Shown: positions 29,405 through 38,125 of the stretch, piece by piece
Layout: every line of letters starts with the position of its first letter
How positions within the stretch are numbered: position 1 is the first letter of the stretch
Origin: Microvirga arvi
GTDB taxonomy: Bacteria; Pseudomonadota; Alphaproteobacteria; Rhizobiales; Beijerinckiaceae
Direction of reading: 5' to 3'
Length of the DNA stretch: 60,219 bases
Assembly (NCBI RefSeq): GCF_016892765.1
Contig: NZ_JAFEMD010000036.1
Location: 1 to 60,219, forward strand
The notes under the pieces: model-generated
What the model was told of the DNA's origin: nothing
Seen by the model: only the letters and a program-made list of their open reading frames with translations
Database searches by the model: none
Position numbers and translations under genes: made by a program

Positions 29405-31999
29405 ATGAGCGACGGCCCGAACCCGACACCTGGGCAGAGCCACCTGAACCAGCGGTTTGGGCGATTGGTCTCTCACGCGCGCTGGTCCCTCTGGTGGGAG
29501 GAGGCCTGGCCCCGGCTCTGGCTGCCGCTTGCCATCATTCTTTTGTTCTTGACCCTGTCCTGGCTCGGCCTGTGGCTCGACCTGCCTGTCCTGTGGCGGA
29601 GGATCGGCCTCGGGCTCTTCGCCGCGGCCTTTCTCCTCTCGCTCTGGCCTCTGCTGCGCCTCAGGATGCCGAGCCGGACGCGCGCGCTCGATCGCCTCGA
29701 CCGGGAGGCGGGCCTCACCACAGGGCCGGCCCGCGTCCTCGACGACGGCCTCGCCCTGGGCTCGGCCGATCCCGGAACCCGGGCCTTGTGGGCCCTGCAT
29801 CGCAGGCGTGCGGAAGAGGCCGTCAGCCGGATGCGCGTGGGCCTGCCGCGGCCCGATATGCCCAGGCGCGACCGCTTTGCCTTGAGGGCGGCGGGCCTGC
29901 TTGCCCTGGTGACGAGCGCCTTCGTGGCCGGCCCGGAGATCGGCTCCCGCCTTGCGGCGGCCTTCGACTGGCGCAAGGTGGAGGCGGCGTCCGCCTCCTT
30001 CCGCATCGACGGCTGGATCGACCCGCCTCTCTATACCCGCACTCCGCCCCTCATGATCGACCTCGCCCGGGGCCAGAGCCTGAGGGCTCCGATCCATTCC
30101 ACCGTGGTCGTCCGGATCGCGGGCGAGGGCAGCGCACAGGTCAAGCCAGGCAAGAATCTTGCGCCCCTGCCGCCGAAGACCGGCCAGCGGGCCGACATGC
30201 GCGAGGAGCGCTACAAGCTTGAAGGAAGCAGCGAGCTGACGGTCAGCACGGGCTTTGCCAACAGCGTGACCCTCACCATCGAGGCCATTCCCGACCGGCT
30301 GCCCGAGATCGCCTTCACCACTCCACCCGAGGTGAATGCGCGCGGCACCTTCACCCTCAGCTACAAGGGCAAGGACGATTACGGCATCGTCGCGCTCGAA
30401 GGGATCGTGGAGAAGGTGGACAAGAGCAAGGGCCGATCCCTGGTTCCTGCGCCTCAGCTCACCCTGGCTCTTCCCAGCCACGAAGAGAATGCGCCGGACA
30501 CCAAATCTCCCGTCGATCTCACCAATCATGCCTGGGCGGGCGCACCGGTGACGATCCGGCTCAAGGCCAAGGACGAAGCGGGCCAGGAAGCCACGAGCGA
30601 GGCCATCACCTTCACCCTGCCGCAACGTCCCTTCACCAATCCCCTCGCCAAGGCTCTGGTGGAACAGCGGCGCACTCTCGTGCTGAGCCCCGACGACCGC
30701 AAGCGCGTGCAGGTGGCGCTCGATGCACTGCTGATTGCCCCCGAGGAATATACGCCGCAATGGGGCGTGTTCATGGGTCTGCGCACGGGCGCCGAGCGCC
30801 TGCGGGTCGCCAAGACCGACCAAGACCTGCTCGATCTGGCCGACTGGCTCTGGGCGATGGCGCTGCAGATCGAGGATGGCGGGCTCTCCGATGCGGAACG
30901 CGAGCTGCGCGCCGCTCAGGATCGCCTGAAGGAGGCCATGGACCGGGGCGCCGCGGACGAGGAAATCCGACGCCTGACGGATGAGCTGCGCCAGGCCATG
31001 GATAAATTCCTGAGAGAATTTGCCCAGCGCATGCAGCAGAACCAGCAGCAGTCACAGAACCAGAACCAGCGCTCCCCTGACAGGATGATCTCGCAGGATG
31101 ACCTCAATCGCATGCTGCGGCAGATGGAGGAGGCCATGCGCCGCGGCGACGTGGCGGAGGCCCAGCGCCTGCTCGAACAGCTGCGCAACATTCTGGAGAA
31201 CCTGCAGACCGCCCAGCCCAACAACCGCATGACCGATCCGCTCGGACGCGAGATGAACCAGGCCATGCAGGATCTCGAGGATATGGCGCGCGAGCAGCAG
31301 AACCTGCGCGACGAGACCTTCCGCGAGGGCCAGAACCGGCGCATGCAGCAGGGCGAGCGCAACGGCCAGCGCCAGCAGGGGCAACGACAGGGCCAGCGTC
31401 AGCAGGGGCAGCGGCAGCGGCAGCAAGGTCAACAGGGCGAGCAGGGCGAAGGCCAGGAGCAGGCTGAAAATGGGCAGGGCCAGCAGGGGCTGCGGCAGCG
31501 GCAGCAGGCCCTGAGAGAGAGGCTGGAGGAGTTGCAGCGGCGCATGCAGGGCATGGGCATGCAGGGCGAGCAGGGCCTGGGCGATGCCGAACAGGCCATG
31601 CGTGATGCCGAGGGCTCCCTCGGTCAGGGACAGGACGGTCCTGCGGTCGATGCTCAGGGAAGAGCTCTCGAGAACCTGCGCCGCGGCATGCAGGGCATGG
31701 CCCAGCAGATGCAGCAGATGCAGCAGGGCGACGGCCAGGGGAACGAACAGGCGGGCGACCAGCCGGGCCAGGGCAATCCGCAAGGTAACCAGCAGGCAGG
31801 GCAGCGCGACACCGACCCGCTCGGGCGACCCATGCGGAACAGAGACTACTCGGATGGCCGTGTCGAGGTGCCCACCCTGAACATGTCGCCGGCCCAGCGT
31901 GCCCAGCGCATCCTGGACGAGCTGCGGCGCAAGCTGGGAGACCCGACCCGTCCGCAGGAGGAGCTCGATTACTTCGAGCGGCTGCTGCGCAGGAACTGA
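29405..31999 (+). CDS. TIGR02302 / DUF4175 family membrane protein
   Basis: 864 residues. Two membrane segments near residues 38-60 and 67-85 are followed by a long periplasmic or cytosolic region. The last third is rich in Gln, Met, Arg and Gly, with low-complexity runs such as QRQQGQRQGQRQQGQ (about 31340-31500), and probably forms coiled coil; the conserved end is LDELRRKLGDPTRP...LDYFERLLRR. In related genomes this gene follows lysA; here the RTX block separates them by 10 kb. GGGAGAG precedes the ATG at 29405. The function of the family is unknown. Confidence 0.87.
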   Translation: MSDGPNPTPGQSHLNQRFGRLVSHARWSLWWEEAWPRLWLPLAIILLFLTLSWLGLWLDLPVLWRRIGLGLFAAAFLLSLWPLLRLRMPSRTRALDRLDREAGLTTGPARVLDDGLALGSADPGTRALWALHRRRAEEAVSRMRVGLPRPDMPRRDRFALRAAGLLALVTSAFVAGPEIGSRLAAAFDWRKVEAASASFRIDGWIDPPLYTRTPPLMIDLARGQSLRAPIHSTVVVRIAGEGSAQVKPGKNLAPLPPKTGQRADMREERYKLEGSSELTVSTGFANSVTLTIEAIPDRLPEIAFTTPPEVNARGTFTLSYKGKDDYGIVALEGIVEKVDKSKGRSLVPAPQLTLALPSHEENAPDTKSPVDLTNHAWAGAPVTIRLKAKDEAGQEATSEAITFTLPQRPFTNPLAKALVEQRRTLVLSPDDRKRVQVALDALLIAPEEYTPQWGVFMGLRTGAERLRVAKTDQDLLDLADWLWAMALQIEDGGLSDAERELRAAQDRLKEAMDRGAADEEIRRLTDELRQAMDKFLREFAQRMQQNQQQSQNQNQRSPDRMISQDDLNRMLRQMEEAMRRGDVAEAQRLLEQLRNILENLQTAQPNNRMTDPLGREMNQAMQDLEDMAREQQNLRDETFREGQNRRMQQGERNGQRQQGQRQGQRQQGQRQRQQGQQGEQGEGQEQAENGQGQQGLRQRQQALRERLEELQRRMQGMGMQGEQGLGDAEQAMRDAEGSLGQGQDGPAVDAQGRALENLRRGMQGMAQQMQQMQQGDGQGNEQAGDQPGQGNPQGNQQAGQRDTDPLGRPMRNRDYSDGRVEVPTLNMSPAQRAQRILDELRRKLGDPTRPQEELDYFERLLRRN

Positions 32000-32075
32000 G
32001 GCTTAGGGTCAACGGACCTCTTGCCTCCCCTACAGGTTCGGGCCACGGTCGCCCGAACCTTTCTATGGAATCAAG

Positions 32076-32267
32076 ATGACGAGTTTTGCTGACCTGCTGG
32101 TGCCGATCGCGGTGGTTGCGGTTGCGTTCGTTCTGCTTCTGGGCCTCCTGAACATGCTGCGCGGCGGCAATGCCAATCGGTCGCAGCATCTCATGCGCAT
32201 GCGCGTTCTGCTGCAGTTTATCGCCATCATCGTCATCATGGGCGTGATCTGGTGGAGAGCCGCCTGA
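32076..32267 (+). CDS. twin transmembrane small protein (HIG1-like)
   Basis: 63 residues with two hydrophobic segments (about 6-28 and 43-60) separated by a basic loop RGGNANRSQHLMRMR. This is the twin-TM/HIG1_N family commonly encoded next to cob(I)alamin adenosyltransferase in Rhizobiales; mitochondrial HIG1 relatives act in respiratory supercomplex assembly. Here a PagL-like gene lies between the two. The role in bacteria is unproven. Confidence 0.85.
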   Translation: MTSFADLLVPIAVVAVAFVLLLGLLNMLRGGNANRSQHLMRMRVLLQFIAIIVIMGVIWWRAA

Positions 32268-32341
32268 GCATCGGATCCGGAGGCGGAAACACGACCTTTG
32301 TTCCCCTCGTCGATGAGCGTTTGTGAATGGCCTAGCTTTAG

Positions 32342-32377
32342 GCGTGGAAAACCGGGACCGGTTTTCCGCACGACGCT
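32342..32377. repeat. palindromic element, family B (short)
   Basis: GCGTGGAAAACCGG-GA-CCGGTTTTCCGCACGACGC, a near-perfect hairpin with the GGAAAACCGG core of family B elements also found at 55277 and 57619. It lies in the 218-bp gap before the PagL-like gene. Confidence 0.75.
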
Positions 32378-32485
32378 CCGGGCTTCACTGTATTGACACT
32401 TTTTCGCCATGGTTTGTATTAAGAGATCATTAGCCATAACGGCGTAGCCTGTTGGCGTTATTTTTATTGAGTTGTGGATCTCTTA

Positions 32486-33082
32486 ATGCGCACCAGCCCA
32501 GCCATAGGCTTGAGCCTTCTGGTCCTGTTGATGGGATCGTCGGGCGTCCTGGGCTCCGATTTTAAGCGACAGGCGAATTCTTCCCTTCCGTCACCTCAAC
32601 CGAGCCTTCTGTCCGAATTCCGTTTTGGACTCTCCGCGCAGGATCCTTGGGGCCGCGAAGGGCGCGATGGATCGGCCAACCTGACCGGCGAGATCCTTTT
32701 CGACAAGCCGTTCACCGCATCGGACCTTTTCACCAGCTATTTCATTCCGCGACCGCATATCGGCGGCAGCCTGAATTTCAACGACAGCACGAGCTTCGCC
32801 TATGCAGGCCTGTCCTGGACGATCGATGTCACGCCAAGCATCTTTGTCGAGGGCAGTTTCGGCGGCGCCATCCACAACGGCAGAGATTCATCCGATCGAT
32901 TCTCCAACCGTCAGGCGCTTGGATGCTCTCCCCTGTTCCGTGAATCCGGATCGGTCGGTGTACGGCTCTCCGCCAATTGGAACGTGATGGCGACCATCGA
33001 GCACCTGTCGGATGGCGGAACCTGCTCGGACGAGAATAGAGGCTTGACGAATGTCGGCGCACGGGTTGGGTATTCGTTCTAG
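32486..33082 (+). CDS. pagL: acyloxyacyl hydrolase / lipid A 3-O-deacylase, PagL-like
   Basis: 198-residue outer-membrane beta-barrel enzyme with signal peptide (cleavage near residue 23). The catalytic His-Ser pair is in IEHLSDGG (H173, S175), close to the family EHxSN motif, and the C-terminal strand ends in GYSF with a terminal Phe, the usual signal for barrel insertion. The family removes the 3-O-acyl chain of lipid A. C147 and C180 could form a disulfide. The stop TAG is directly followed by a family A palindrome. A GTG at 32474 in frame is an alternative start. Confidence 0.82.
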   Translation: MRTSPAIGLSLLVLLMGSSGVLGSDFKRQANSSLPSPQPSLLSEFRFGLSAQDPWGREGRDGSANLTGEILFDKPFTASDLFTSYFIPRPHIGGSLNFNDSTSFAYAGLSWTIDVTPSIFVEGSFGGAIHNGRDSSDRFSNRQALGCSPLFRESGSVGVRLSANWNVMATIEHLSDGGTCSDENRGLTNVGARVGYSF

Positions 33083-33130
33083 AGCATCGGACCCAAAAGT
33101 GGATTGCACTTTTGGGACCCATCCGATGCT
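33083..33130. repeat. palindromic element, family A
   Basis: Arms AGCATCGGACCCAAAAGTGG and (imperfect) CACTTTTGGGACCCATCCGATGCT. It abuts the PagL-like stop: TTC TAG AGCATCGG. Confidence 0.9.
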
Positions 33131-33168
33131 ACATTGAAGAAGAGCACATCCAACCTGTCAGGCCTTTC

Positions 33169-33744
33169 ATGGTCGTTCTGAACCGCATCTACACCCGCAC
33201 CGGCGACAAGGGCACCACCGCGTTGGCCGCTGGCGGGCGCCGTCCGAAATACGATCTGCGCATCGAGGCCTATGGCACGGTGGACGAGACCAATGCCTGC
33301 ATCGGACTGGTCCGCCTCCACACGGCAGGCCACGAGATCGATAGCATGCTCGGCCGCATCCAGAACGACCTGTTCGATCTCGGCGCCGATCTCGCAACGG
33401 TCGAGACGGACAAGCCCCTACCCTATGAACCCCTGCGCATCACCCAAGCGCAGGTGGATCGCCTCGAGCAGGAGATCGATCGTCTCAACAGCGAATTGTC
33501 GGTGCTCCGCTCCTTCGTGCTCCCGGGCGGCACGCCTGCCGCCGCAGCGCTTCATCTTGCCCGTACAATCTGCCGCCGTGCGGAGCGGCATGTGGTCGAG
33601 CTCATGGAAAAGCCGGACGAGAAGGTCTCTCCGGAATCCGTGAAGTACCTGAACCGTCTGTCCGACTTCCTTTTCGTCGCATCCCGCTACGTCAACGACA
33701 AGGGTGCGCTCGACGTCCTCTGGGTGCCGGGGCAGAACCGGTAG
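33169..33744 (+). CDS. cob(I)yrinic acid a,c-diamide adenosyltransferase, PduO type
   Basis: 191 residues. The PduO-family hallmarks are TRTGDKGTTALAAGGRRPK near the N-terminus (ATP binding), EAYGTVDETNACIG, and RTICRRAERHVVEL with LNRLSDFLFVASRYVN at the C-terminus. It transfers adenosyl from ATP to cob(I)alamin to make coenzyme B12. Start at the ATG 33169 (MVVLNRIYTRTGD), the family start. The end touches another palindromic element (stop TAG followed by CGCATCGG). Confidence 0.93.
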   Translation: MVVLNRIYTRTGDKGTTALAAGGRRPKYDLRIEAYGTVDETNACIGLVRLHTAGHEIDSMLGRIQNDLFDLGADLATVETDKPLPYEPLRITQAQVDRLEQEIDRLNSELSVLRSFVLPGGTPAAAALHLARTICRRAERHVVELMEKPDEKVSPESVKYLNRLSDFLFVASRYVNDKGALDVLWVPGQNR

Positions 33745-33745
33745 C

Positions 33746-33791
33746 GCATCGGATACTCCCAAAAGTTGATTTCCCTTTTGGGTTCGATGCT
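33746..33791. repeat. palindromic element, family A (degenerate)
   Basis: GCATCGGATACTCCCAAAAG...CTTTTGGGTTCGATGCT, less perfect than other copies. It starts 2 bp after the adenosyltransferase stop and ends 14 bp before the rhomboid start. Confidence 0.8.
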
Positions 33792-33804
33792 TTAGGAGCG
33801 GATC

Positions 33805-34512
33805 ATGTTTCTACCGCTTCACGATGGCGTCCCGCTCAAGAACCTGAAGACGCCGCTCGCGACGCGGCTCCTCATCGGGATCTGCATCCTCGCCTATCTC
33901 CTGACCTTCTACGGCCCGGTGGGCGCGGATGCGATGGTCGGCGGCCTCGGCTTCATCCCGTCCGTCCTGTTCGGCACGGAAACTTTGCCCGAGGGCTATC
34001 CCTTCGTGCCGGTGGAGCTGACGCTGGTCACCAACATCTTCCTTCACGGCTCCTTCTTCCACCTGATCGGCAACATGCTGTTCCTGTGGGTGTTCGGCGA
34101 CAATGTGGAGGATGCCATGGGGCATCTCCGCTTCGTCGTGTTCTTTCTGCTCTGCGGAACGGCCGCGAGCCTTGCCCATGCCTTCATCACGCCGGAACCC
34201 CACCGCCCCCTGATCGGGGCCTCCGGCGGCGTCTCCGGCGTGGTGGCGGCTTATCTCATCCTCTATCCGCGGGTGAAGATCTGGGGCCTCTTCCTCAAAG
34301 GGATCCCGCTGCACCTTCCCGCTTATTGGACCATCGGCTTCTGGTTCGTGCTTCAGTTCGCCTCGGCTTTCCTGGGCGGCGATGAGAGCGTGGGCTGGTT
34401 CGCCCATCTTGGCGGGTTCATCGTGGGCGCTATTCTCATCCCCTTCATGCGCCGCCGCTACGACCCTGTGCTCGCCCGCGTCCAGGCGCAGGAACTGCAA
34501 GCGCCGCGTTGA
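33805..34512 (+). CDS. rhomboid family intramembrane serine protease
   Basis: 235 residues with six or seven membrane segments. The catalytic serine S140 is in GASGGVSG and its partner H201 in FAHLGG; H86 and N90 of HLIGNMLFLW supply the oxyanion site. Rhomboids cut membrane proteins within the bilayer; the substrate here is unknown. The N-terminal MFLPLHDGVPLKNLKTP is typical of the alphaproteobacterial group. It is placed between the adenosyltransferase gene and etfB, flanked by palindromes on both sides. Confidence 0.93.
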   Translation: MFLPLHDGVPLKNLKTPLATRLLIGICILAYLLTFYGPVGADAMVGGLGFIPSVLFGTETLPEGYPFVPVELTLVTNIFLHGSFFHLIGNMLFLWVFGDNVEDAMGHLRFVVFFLLCGTAASLAHAFITPEPHRPLIGASGGVSGVVAAYLILYPRVKIWGLFLKGIPLHLPAYWTIGFWFVLQFASAFLGGDESVGWFAHLGGFIVGAILIPFMRRRYDPVLARVQAQELQAPR

Positions 34513-34556
34513 CAATCGGATGCTGGCCGCCCGCGCATCGTGCGGACCAAAAAAGG

Positions 34557-34604
34557 AGCATCGGATCGACCCCAAAAGTACATTCCACTTTTGGGTCCGA
34601 TGCT
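34557..34604. repeat. palindromic element, family A
   Basis: AGCATCGGATCGACCCCAAAAGT...ACTTTTGGGTCCGATGCT. It is preceded by a family B fragment (GCGCATCGTGCGGACC at 34533-34548). It lies 45 bp after rhomboid, upstream of etfB. Confidence 0.85.
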
Positions 34605-34689
34605 CTAGGGTCCATCCGCCTTTTTCCTATATGTCCGGAGGGCCGGTTTTCGGCCATATCCGGATCTGACCTTTGGTGAGGATGGACGA

Positions 34690-35439
34690 ATGAAGCTTCT
34701 TGTATGTGTGAAGCGGGTTGTGGACTACAACGTGAAGATCCGGGTGAAGCCGGATGGCTCCGGCGTCGAACTCGCCAACATCAAGATGTCCATGAACCCC
34801 TTCGACGAGATCGCCGTCGAGGAGGCGGTGCGCCTGAAGGAGCAGGGCAAGGCCACCGAGATCGTCGCCGTCTCCATCGGCCCGCAGCAGGCTGGTGAGA
34901 CCATCCGCACCGCGCTCGCCATGGGGGCCGACCGCGGCATCCTGGTCAAGACCGACTCCACCGTCGAGCCGCTGGCGGTTGCCAAGATCCTGGCCAAGGT
35001 GGTCGAGCAGGAAAAGCCTGATCTCATCATCATGGGCAAGCAGGCGATCGACGACGATTCCAACCAGACCGGCCAGATGCTGGCAGCCCTGCTGGGCTGG
35101 CCGCAGGGCACCTTCGCCTTCAAGGTGAACGTGGGTGAGGGTTCCATCGACGTCACCCGCGAGGTCGATGGCGGCCTGCAGACGGTGGGCCTGAAGCTGC
35201 CGGCCATTGTCACCACGGATCTGCGCCTCAACGAGCCGCGCTATGCGTCGCTGCCCAACATCATGAAGGCCAAGAAGAAGCCCCTCGACGAGACGAGCCC
35301 TGAGACGCTCGGCGTAGACGTCGCTCCGCGCCTGAAGGTGGTCAAGACCGCCGAGCCGGGCGGGCGCAAGGCCGGCGTCAAGGTCGGCTCCGTGGCCGAA
35401 CTGGTCTCGAAGCTCAAAGTCGAAGCCGGCGTGCTCTGA
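34690..35439 (+). CDS. etfB: electron transfer flavoprotein subunit beta
   Basis: 249 residues. It starts [19 protein letters not shown] and holds the EtfB signature region [15 protein letters not shown]...[11 protein letters not shown], with the AMP-binding [11 protein letters not shown] segment. With EtfA it passes electrons from acyl-CoA dehydrogenases to ETF-quinone oxidoreductase. Followed by etfA after 17 bp: an operon that continues to hydroxybutyryl-CoA dehydrogenase. Confidence 0.97.
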   Translation: MKLLVCVKRVVDYNVKIRVKPDGSGVELANIKMSMNPFDEIAVEEAVRLKEQGKATEIVAVSIGPQQAGETIRTALAMGADRGILVKTDSTVEPLAVAKILAKVVEQEKPDLIIMGKQAIDDDSNQTGQMLAALLGWPQGTFAFKVNVGEGSIDVTREVDGGLQTVGLKLPAIVTTDLRLNEPRYASLPNIMKAKKKPLDETSPETLGVDVAPRLKVVKTAEPGGRKAGVKVGSVAELVSKLKVEAGVL

Positions 35440-35456
35440 GAAGGATTTTTAGAACA

Positions 35457-36401
35457 ATGACCACCTTGCTGTTTGCCGAGCACGACAACGCTCACCTGAA
35501 GGACGCCACCCACAAGGCACTCTCCGCTGCCCAGGCGCTCGGCGCTCCGGTTCACGTGCTGGTGGCCGGATCGAACGCCCGCGCGGCGGCCGAAGCCGCC
35601 GCCAAGCTGGGAGGCGTGGAGAAGGTGCTGCTCGCCGACGCTCCGGCCTACGAGCACCAGCTCGCCGAGCCCACAGCAGCCCTGATCGTGTCGCTCGCCG
35701 GCTCGTATGATGCCTTGGTGGCCCCTGCCACCAGCAAGGGCAAGAATGTGATGCCACGCGTGGCGGCGCTGCTCGACGTGATGCAGGTCTCCGACATCAT
35801 CAAGGTGATCTCGCCCGACACCTTCGAGCGGCCGATCTATGCCGGCAATGCGATCCAGACCGTGCAGGCCACCGATCCTAAGAAGGTGATCACCGTGCGC
35901 ACCGCCGCCTTCCCGGCCGCCACTGAGGGGGGCTCTGCCGCGATCGAGACGGTGAATGCCGCCGACGATCCGGGCACGTCGAGCTTCAAGGGCGAGGAGA
36001 TCGCCCAGAACGACCGGCCCGAGCTGACCTCGGCCCGGATCATCATCTCCGGCGGCCGCTCGCTCGGCTCCTCGGAAAACTTCACCAAGTATATCGAGCC
36101 GATTGCCGATCAGCTCGGGGCGGCCATGGGCGCTTCCCGCGCCGCCGTCGATGCGGGCTATGCTCCCAACGACTGGCAGGTGGGCCAGACCGGCAAGGTG
36201 GTGGCGCCCGACCTTTACATCGCGGTCGGGATTTCAGGCGCCATTCAGCACTTGGCGGGTATGAAGGATTCCAAGGTGATCGTGGCGATCAACAAGGACG
36301 AGGAGGCCCCGATCTTCCAGGTGGCCGATTACGGCCTTGTCGGCGACCTCTTCACAATCCTCCCTGAACTGAAGGAGGAGTTGACCAAAGCCGGTCAATA
36401 A
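35457..36401 (+). CDS. etfA: electron transfer flavoprotein subunit alpha
   Basis: 314 residues. The C-terminal FAD-binding domain is intact: SARIIISGGRSLGSSENF, GASRAAVDAGYAPNDWQVGQTGKVVAPDLYIA and GISGAIQHLAGMKDSKVIVAINKDEEAPIF. It forms the heterodimeric ETF with EtfB just upstream. A hairpin follows the stop. Confidence 0.97.
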   Translation: MTTLLFAEHDNAHLKDATHKALSAAQALGAPVHVLVAGSNARAAAEAAAKLGGVEKVLLADAPAYEHQLAEPTAALIVSLAGSYDALVAPATSKGKNVMPRVAALLDVMQVSDIIKVISPDTFERPIYAGNAIQTVQATDPKKVITVRTAAFPAATEGGSAAIETVNAADDPGTSSFKGEEIAQNDRPELTSARIIISGGRSLGSSENFTKYIEPIADQLGAAMGASRAAVDAGYAPNDWQVGQTGKVVAPDLYIAVGISGAIQHLAGMKDSKVIVAINKDEEAPIFQVADYGLVGDLFTILPELKEELTKAGQ

Positions 36402-36420
36402 GGTCAGGAATAGTGACGGA

Positions 36421-36441
36421 CCGGGCGGAACCTCCGCCCGG
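36421..36441 (+). terminator. hairpin between etfA and hydroxybutyryl-CoA dehydrogenase gene
   Basis: CCGGGCGG-AACCT-CCGCCCGG, a perfect 8-bp stem, 20 bp after etfA. No T-tract follows, so it may attenuate or stabilise the transcript and not fully terminate it. Confidence 0.4.
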
Positions 36442-36474
36442 CCGTTGTGACGGTTGGATGCAGGCAGCAGATCG

Positions 36475-37356
36475 ATGGGCATTGAGATCAAGACGGTTGG
36501 CGTGATCGGCGCGGGACAGATGGGCAGCGGCATCGCCCATGTCTGTTCGCTCGCGGGGTTCAACGTCCGGCTCAACGATCTCTCGGAGGAGCGGATCAAT
36601 GCCGGCCTCGCCACGATCAACGGCAACATGGCCCGTCAGGTCTCCAAAGGGGCCCTCACCGAGGGCGACCGGCAGGCCGCTCTCGAGCGGATCAGACCGG
36701 CACGCACCTATGACGACCTCTCGACCTGCGACATCGTCATCGAGGCCGCGACCGAGAACGAGGAGGTGAAGCGCAAGATCTTCACCAATCTCTGCCCGTC
36801 GCTGCGCTCCGACGCGATGATCGCCACCAACACCTCGTCGATCTCGATCACGAGGCTCGCGGCCGCCACCGACCGGCCGGAGAAGTTCATCGGCATCCAC
36901 TTCATGAACCCCGTGCCGGTGATGCAGCTCGTGGAGCTGATCCGCGGCATTGCGACCGACGATCCGACCTATGAATCCGCCAAGGAGTTCATCGGCAAGC
37001 TCGGCAAGACCTCGACCGTATCCGAAGACTTCCCGGCCTTCATCGTCAACCGCATCCTGCTGCCGATGATCAACGAGGCGATCTACACCCTTTATGAGGG
37101 CGTGGGATCGGTCGAGGCCATCGACACGGCCATGCGCCTCGGCGCCAACCATCCCATGGGCCCGCTCCAGCTCGCCGATTTCATCGGCCTCGACACCTGC
37201 CTGTCGATCATGCAGGTGCTGCACGAGGGCCTCGCCGATTCCAAGTACCGCCCCTGCCCTCTCCTCGTGAAATACGTGGAGGCCGGCTGGCTCGGGCGGA
37301 AGACGAAGCGCGGCTTCTACGATTACCGCGGCGAGAAGCCGGTTCCGACCCGTTAA
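36475..37356 (+). CDS. hbd: 3-hydroxybutyryl-CoA dehydrogenase
   Basis: 293 residues. The NAD-binding GVIGAGQMGSGIAH is at residues 8-21, the catalytic histidine in GIHFMNPVPVMQLVE, and the C-terminal domain has NRILLPMINEAIY and LGANHPMGPLQLADFIGLD. It oxidises or forms 3-hydroxybutyryl-CoA in fatty acid and PHB metabolism. Placement after etfBA is typical of Rhizobiales. The ATG 36475 matches the family start; a TTG 21 bases upstream is in frame but unlikely. Confidence 0.95.
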   Translation: MGIEIKTVGVIGAGQMGSGIAHVCSLAGFNVRLNDLSEERINAGLATINGNMARQVSKGALTEGDRQAALERIRPARTYDDLSTCDIVIEAATENEEVKRKIFTNLCPSLRSDAMIATNTSSISITRLAAATDRPEKFIGIHFMNPVPVMQLVELIRGIATDDPTYESAKEFIGKLGKTSTVSEDFPAFIVNRILLPMINEAIYTLYEGVGSVEAIDTAMRLGANHPMGPLQLADFIGLDTCLSIMQVLHEGLADSKYRPCPLLVKYVEAGWLGRKTKRGFYDYRGEKPVPTR

Positions 37357-37365
37357 AGCAGCTTT

Positions 37366-37426
37366 AGCGCATCGTGCGGACCCAGCGGGCCGCGCTCAAC
37401 GATGCGCCAGTTAAAAAAGAGCATCA
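37366..37426. repeat. degenerate family B/A palindromic remnant
   Basis: AGCGCATCGTGCGGACCCAGCGG followed by CGATGCGCC and a trailing GAGCATCAGATC. It sits in the gap between two convergent genes and its right end overlaps the DedA stop codon. Confidence 0.6.
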
Positions 37427-37942
37427 GATCAGACGCTTGAACGCATCGGTGAAGAGGTAGGGGCCGAAGCTCCACAGGCCGGCCCAGAGCATGGCCCCGA
37501 GGGCATTCGCTATCACGAAACGGTGCCATGGCATGCCCGCCGATCCGGCTACAATGCCATTGAGCTGGCGCAGCACCACAATGAAGCGCGCGGTCAGAAC
37601 CATGAAGAACCCCTTGGTTTTCGCCAGGCTCTCAATCCTGGACAGGCGCTCCGGCGTCAGCTTCAGCCAAGGGCCGAACCTGCTCAGGACGAGCCGGCCT
37701 CCGAAGCGGCCGATCAGATAGCCTGTGCTGTCGCCGAGCACGGCGCCAAGCCAGGCCGCCAGGAAGACATGCTCGATCTCAAGATCGCCACGCGCGGCCA
37801 GAAGGGACGCCGCAATCAGGGCGCTCTCGCCGGGCAGGGGCACGCCGAAGGACTCGAAATAGAGAACGACCAGCAGGGCCCATACGCCGTAAGCGCCGAT
37901 CGCGGGCTCGATCCAGGCCACGCCTTGTTGAAGAAAGTTCAT
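37424..37942 (-). CDS. DedA family inner-membrane protein
   Basis: 172 residues with four or five membrane segments. The DedA/VTT signature is present: ESFGVPLPGESALIAASLLA, the GDSTGYLIGRFGG loop, and KTKGFFMVLTARFIVVLRQLNGIVAG with the conserved F...R..P-like region (here RQLNG, without the usual proline). The family flips undecaprenyl phosphate or phospholipids and supports membrane homeostasis. Convergent with hbd. Confidence 0.9.
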   Translation of the reverse strand: MNFLQQGVAWIEPAIGAYGVWALLVVLYFESFGVPLPGESALIAASLLAARGDLEIEHVFLAAWLGAVLGDSTGYLIGRFGGRLVLSRFGPWLKLTPERLSRIESLAKTKGFFMVLTARFIVVLRQLNGIVAGSAGMPWHRFVIANALGAMLWAGLWSFGPYLFTDAFKRLI

Positions 37943-38125
37943 CGCGACACCTGGTCAAGGGGAAAGCCCGGATCGCGCCGCCTCCGATGTCATGCGGGCT
38001 CAGAAGTCCGCACGATGCGCTAGAGCGTCGGACAGTTCAACGGACGCATTCCCTGACGGAGACTTCCCTTGGCCTGCCTCGGCTGGGGCGTTCCATTTGA
38101 GCTCATGCCAACTTCACCATCGGCT

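Noticed and set aside
29351..30823. 490-codon minus-strand frame
   Set aside because: Antisense to the TIGR02302 gene, which has a ribosome site and a family-type sequence.
31340..31500. Tandem-repeat-like Gln/Arg/Gly stretch considered as a CRISPR-like or minisatellite array
   Set aside because: It is coding low-complexity sequence inside the TIGR02302 gene, with irregular repeat lengths and no spacers.
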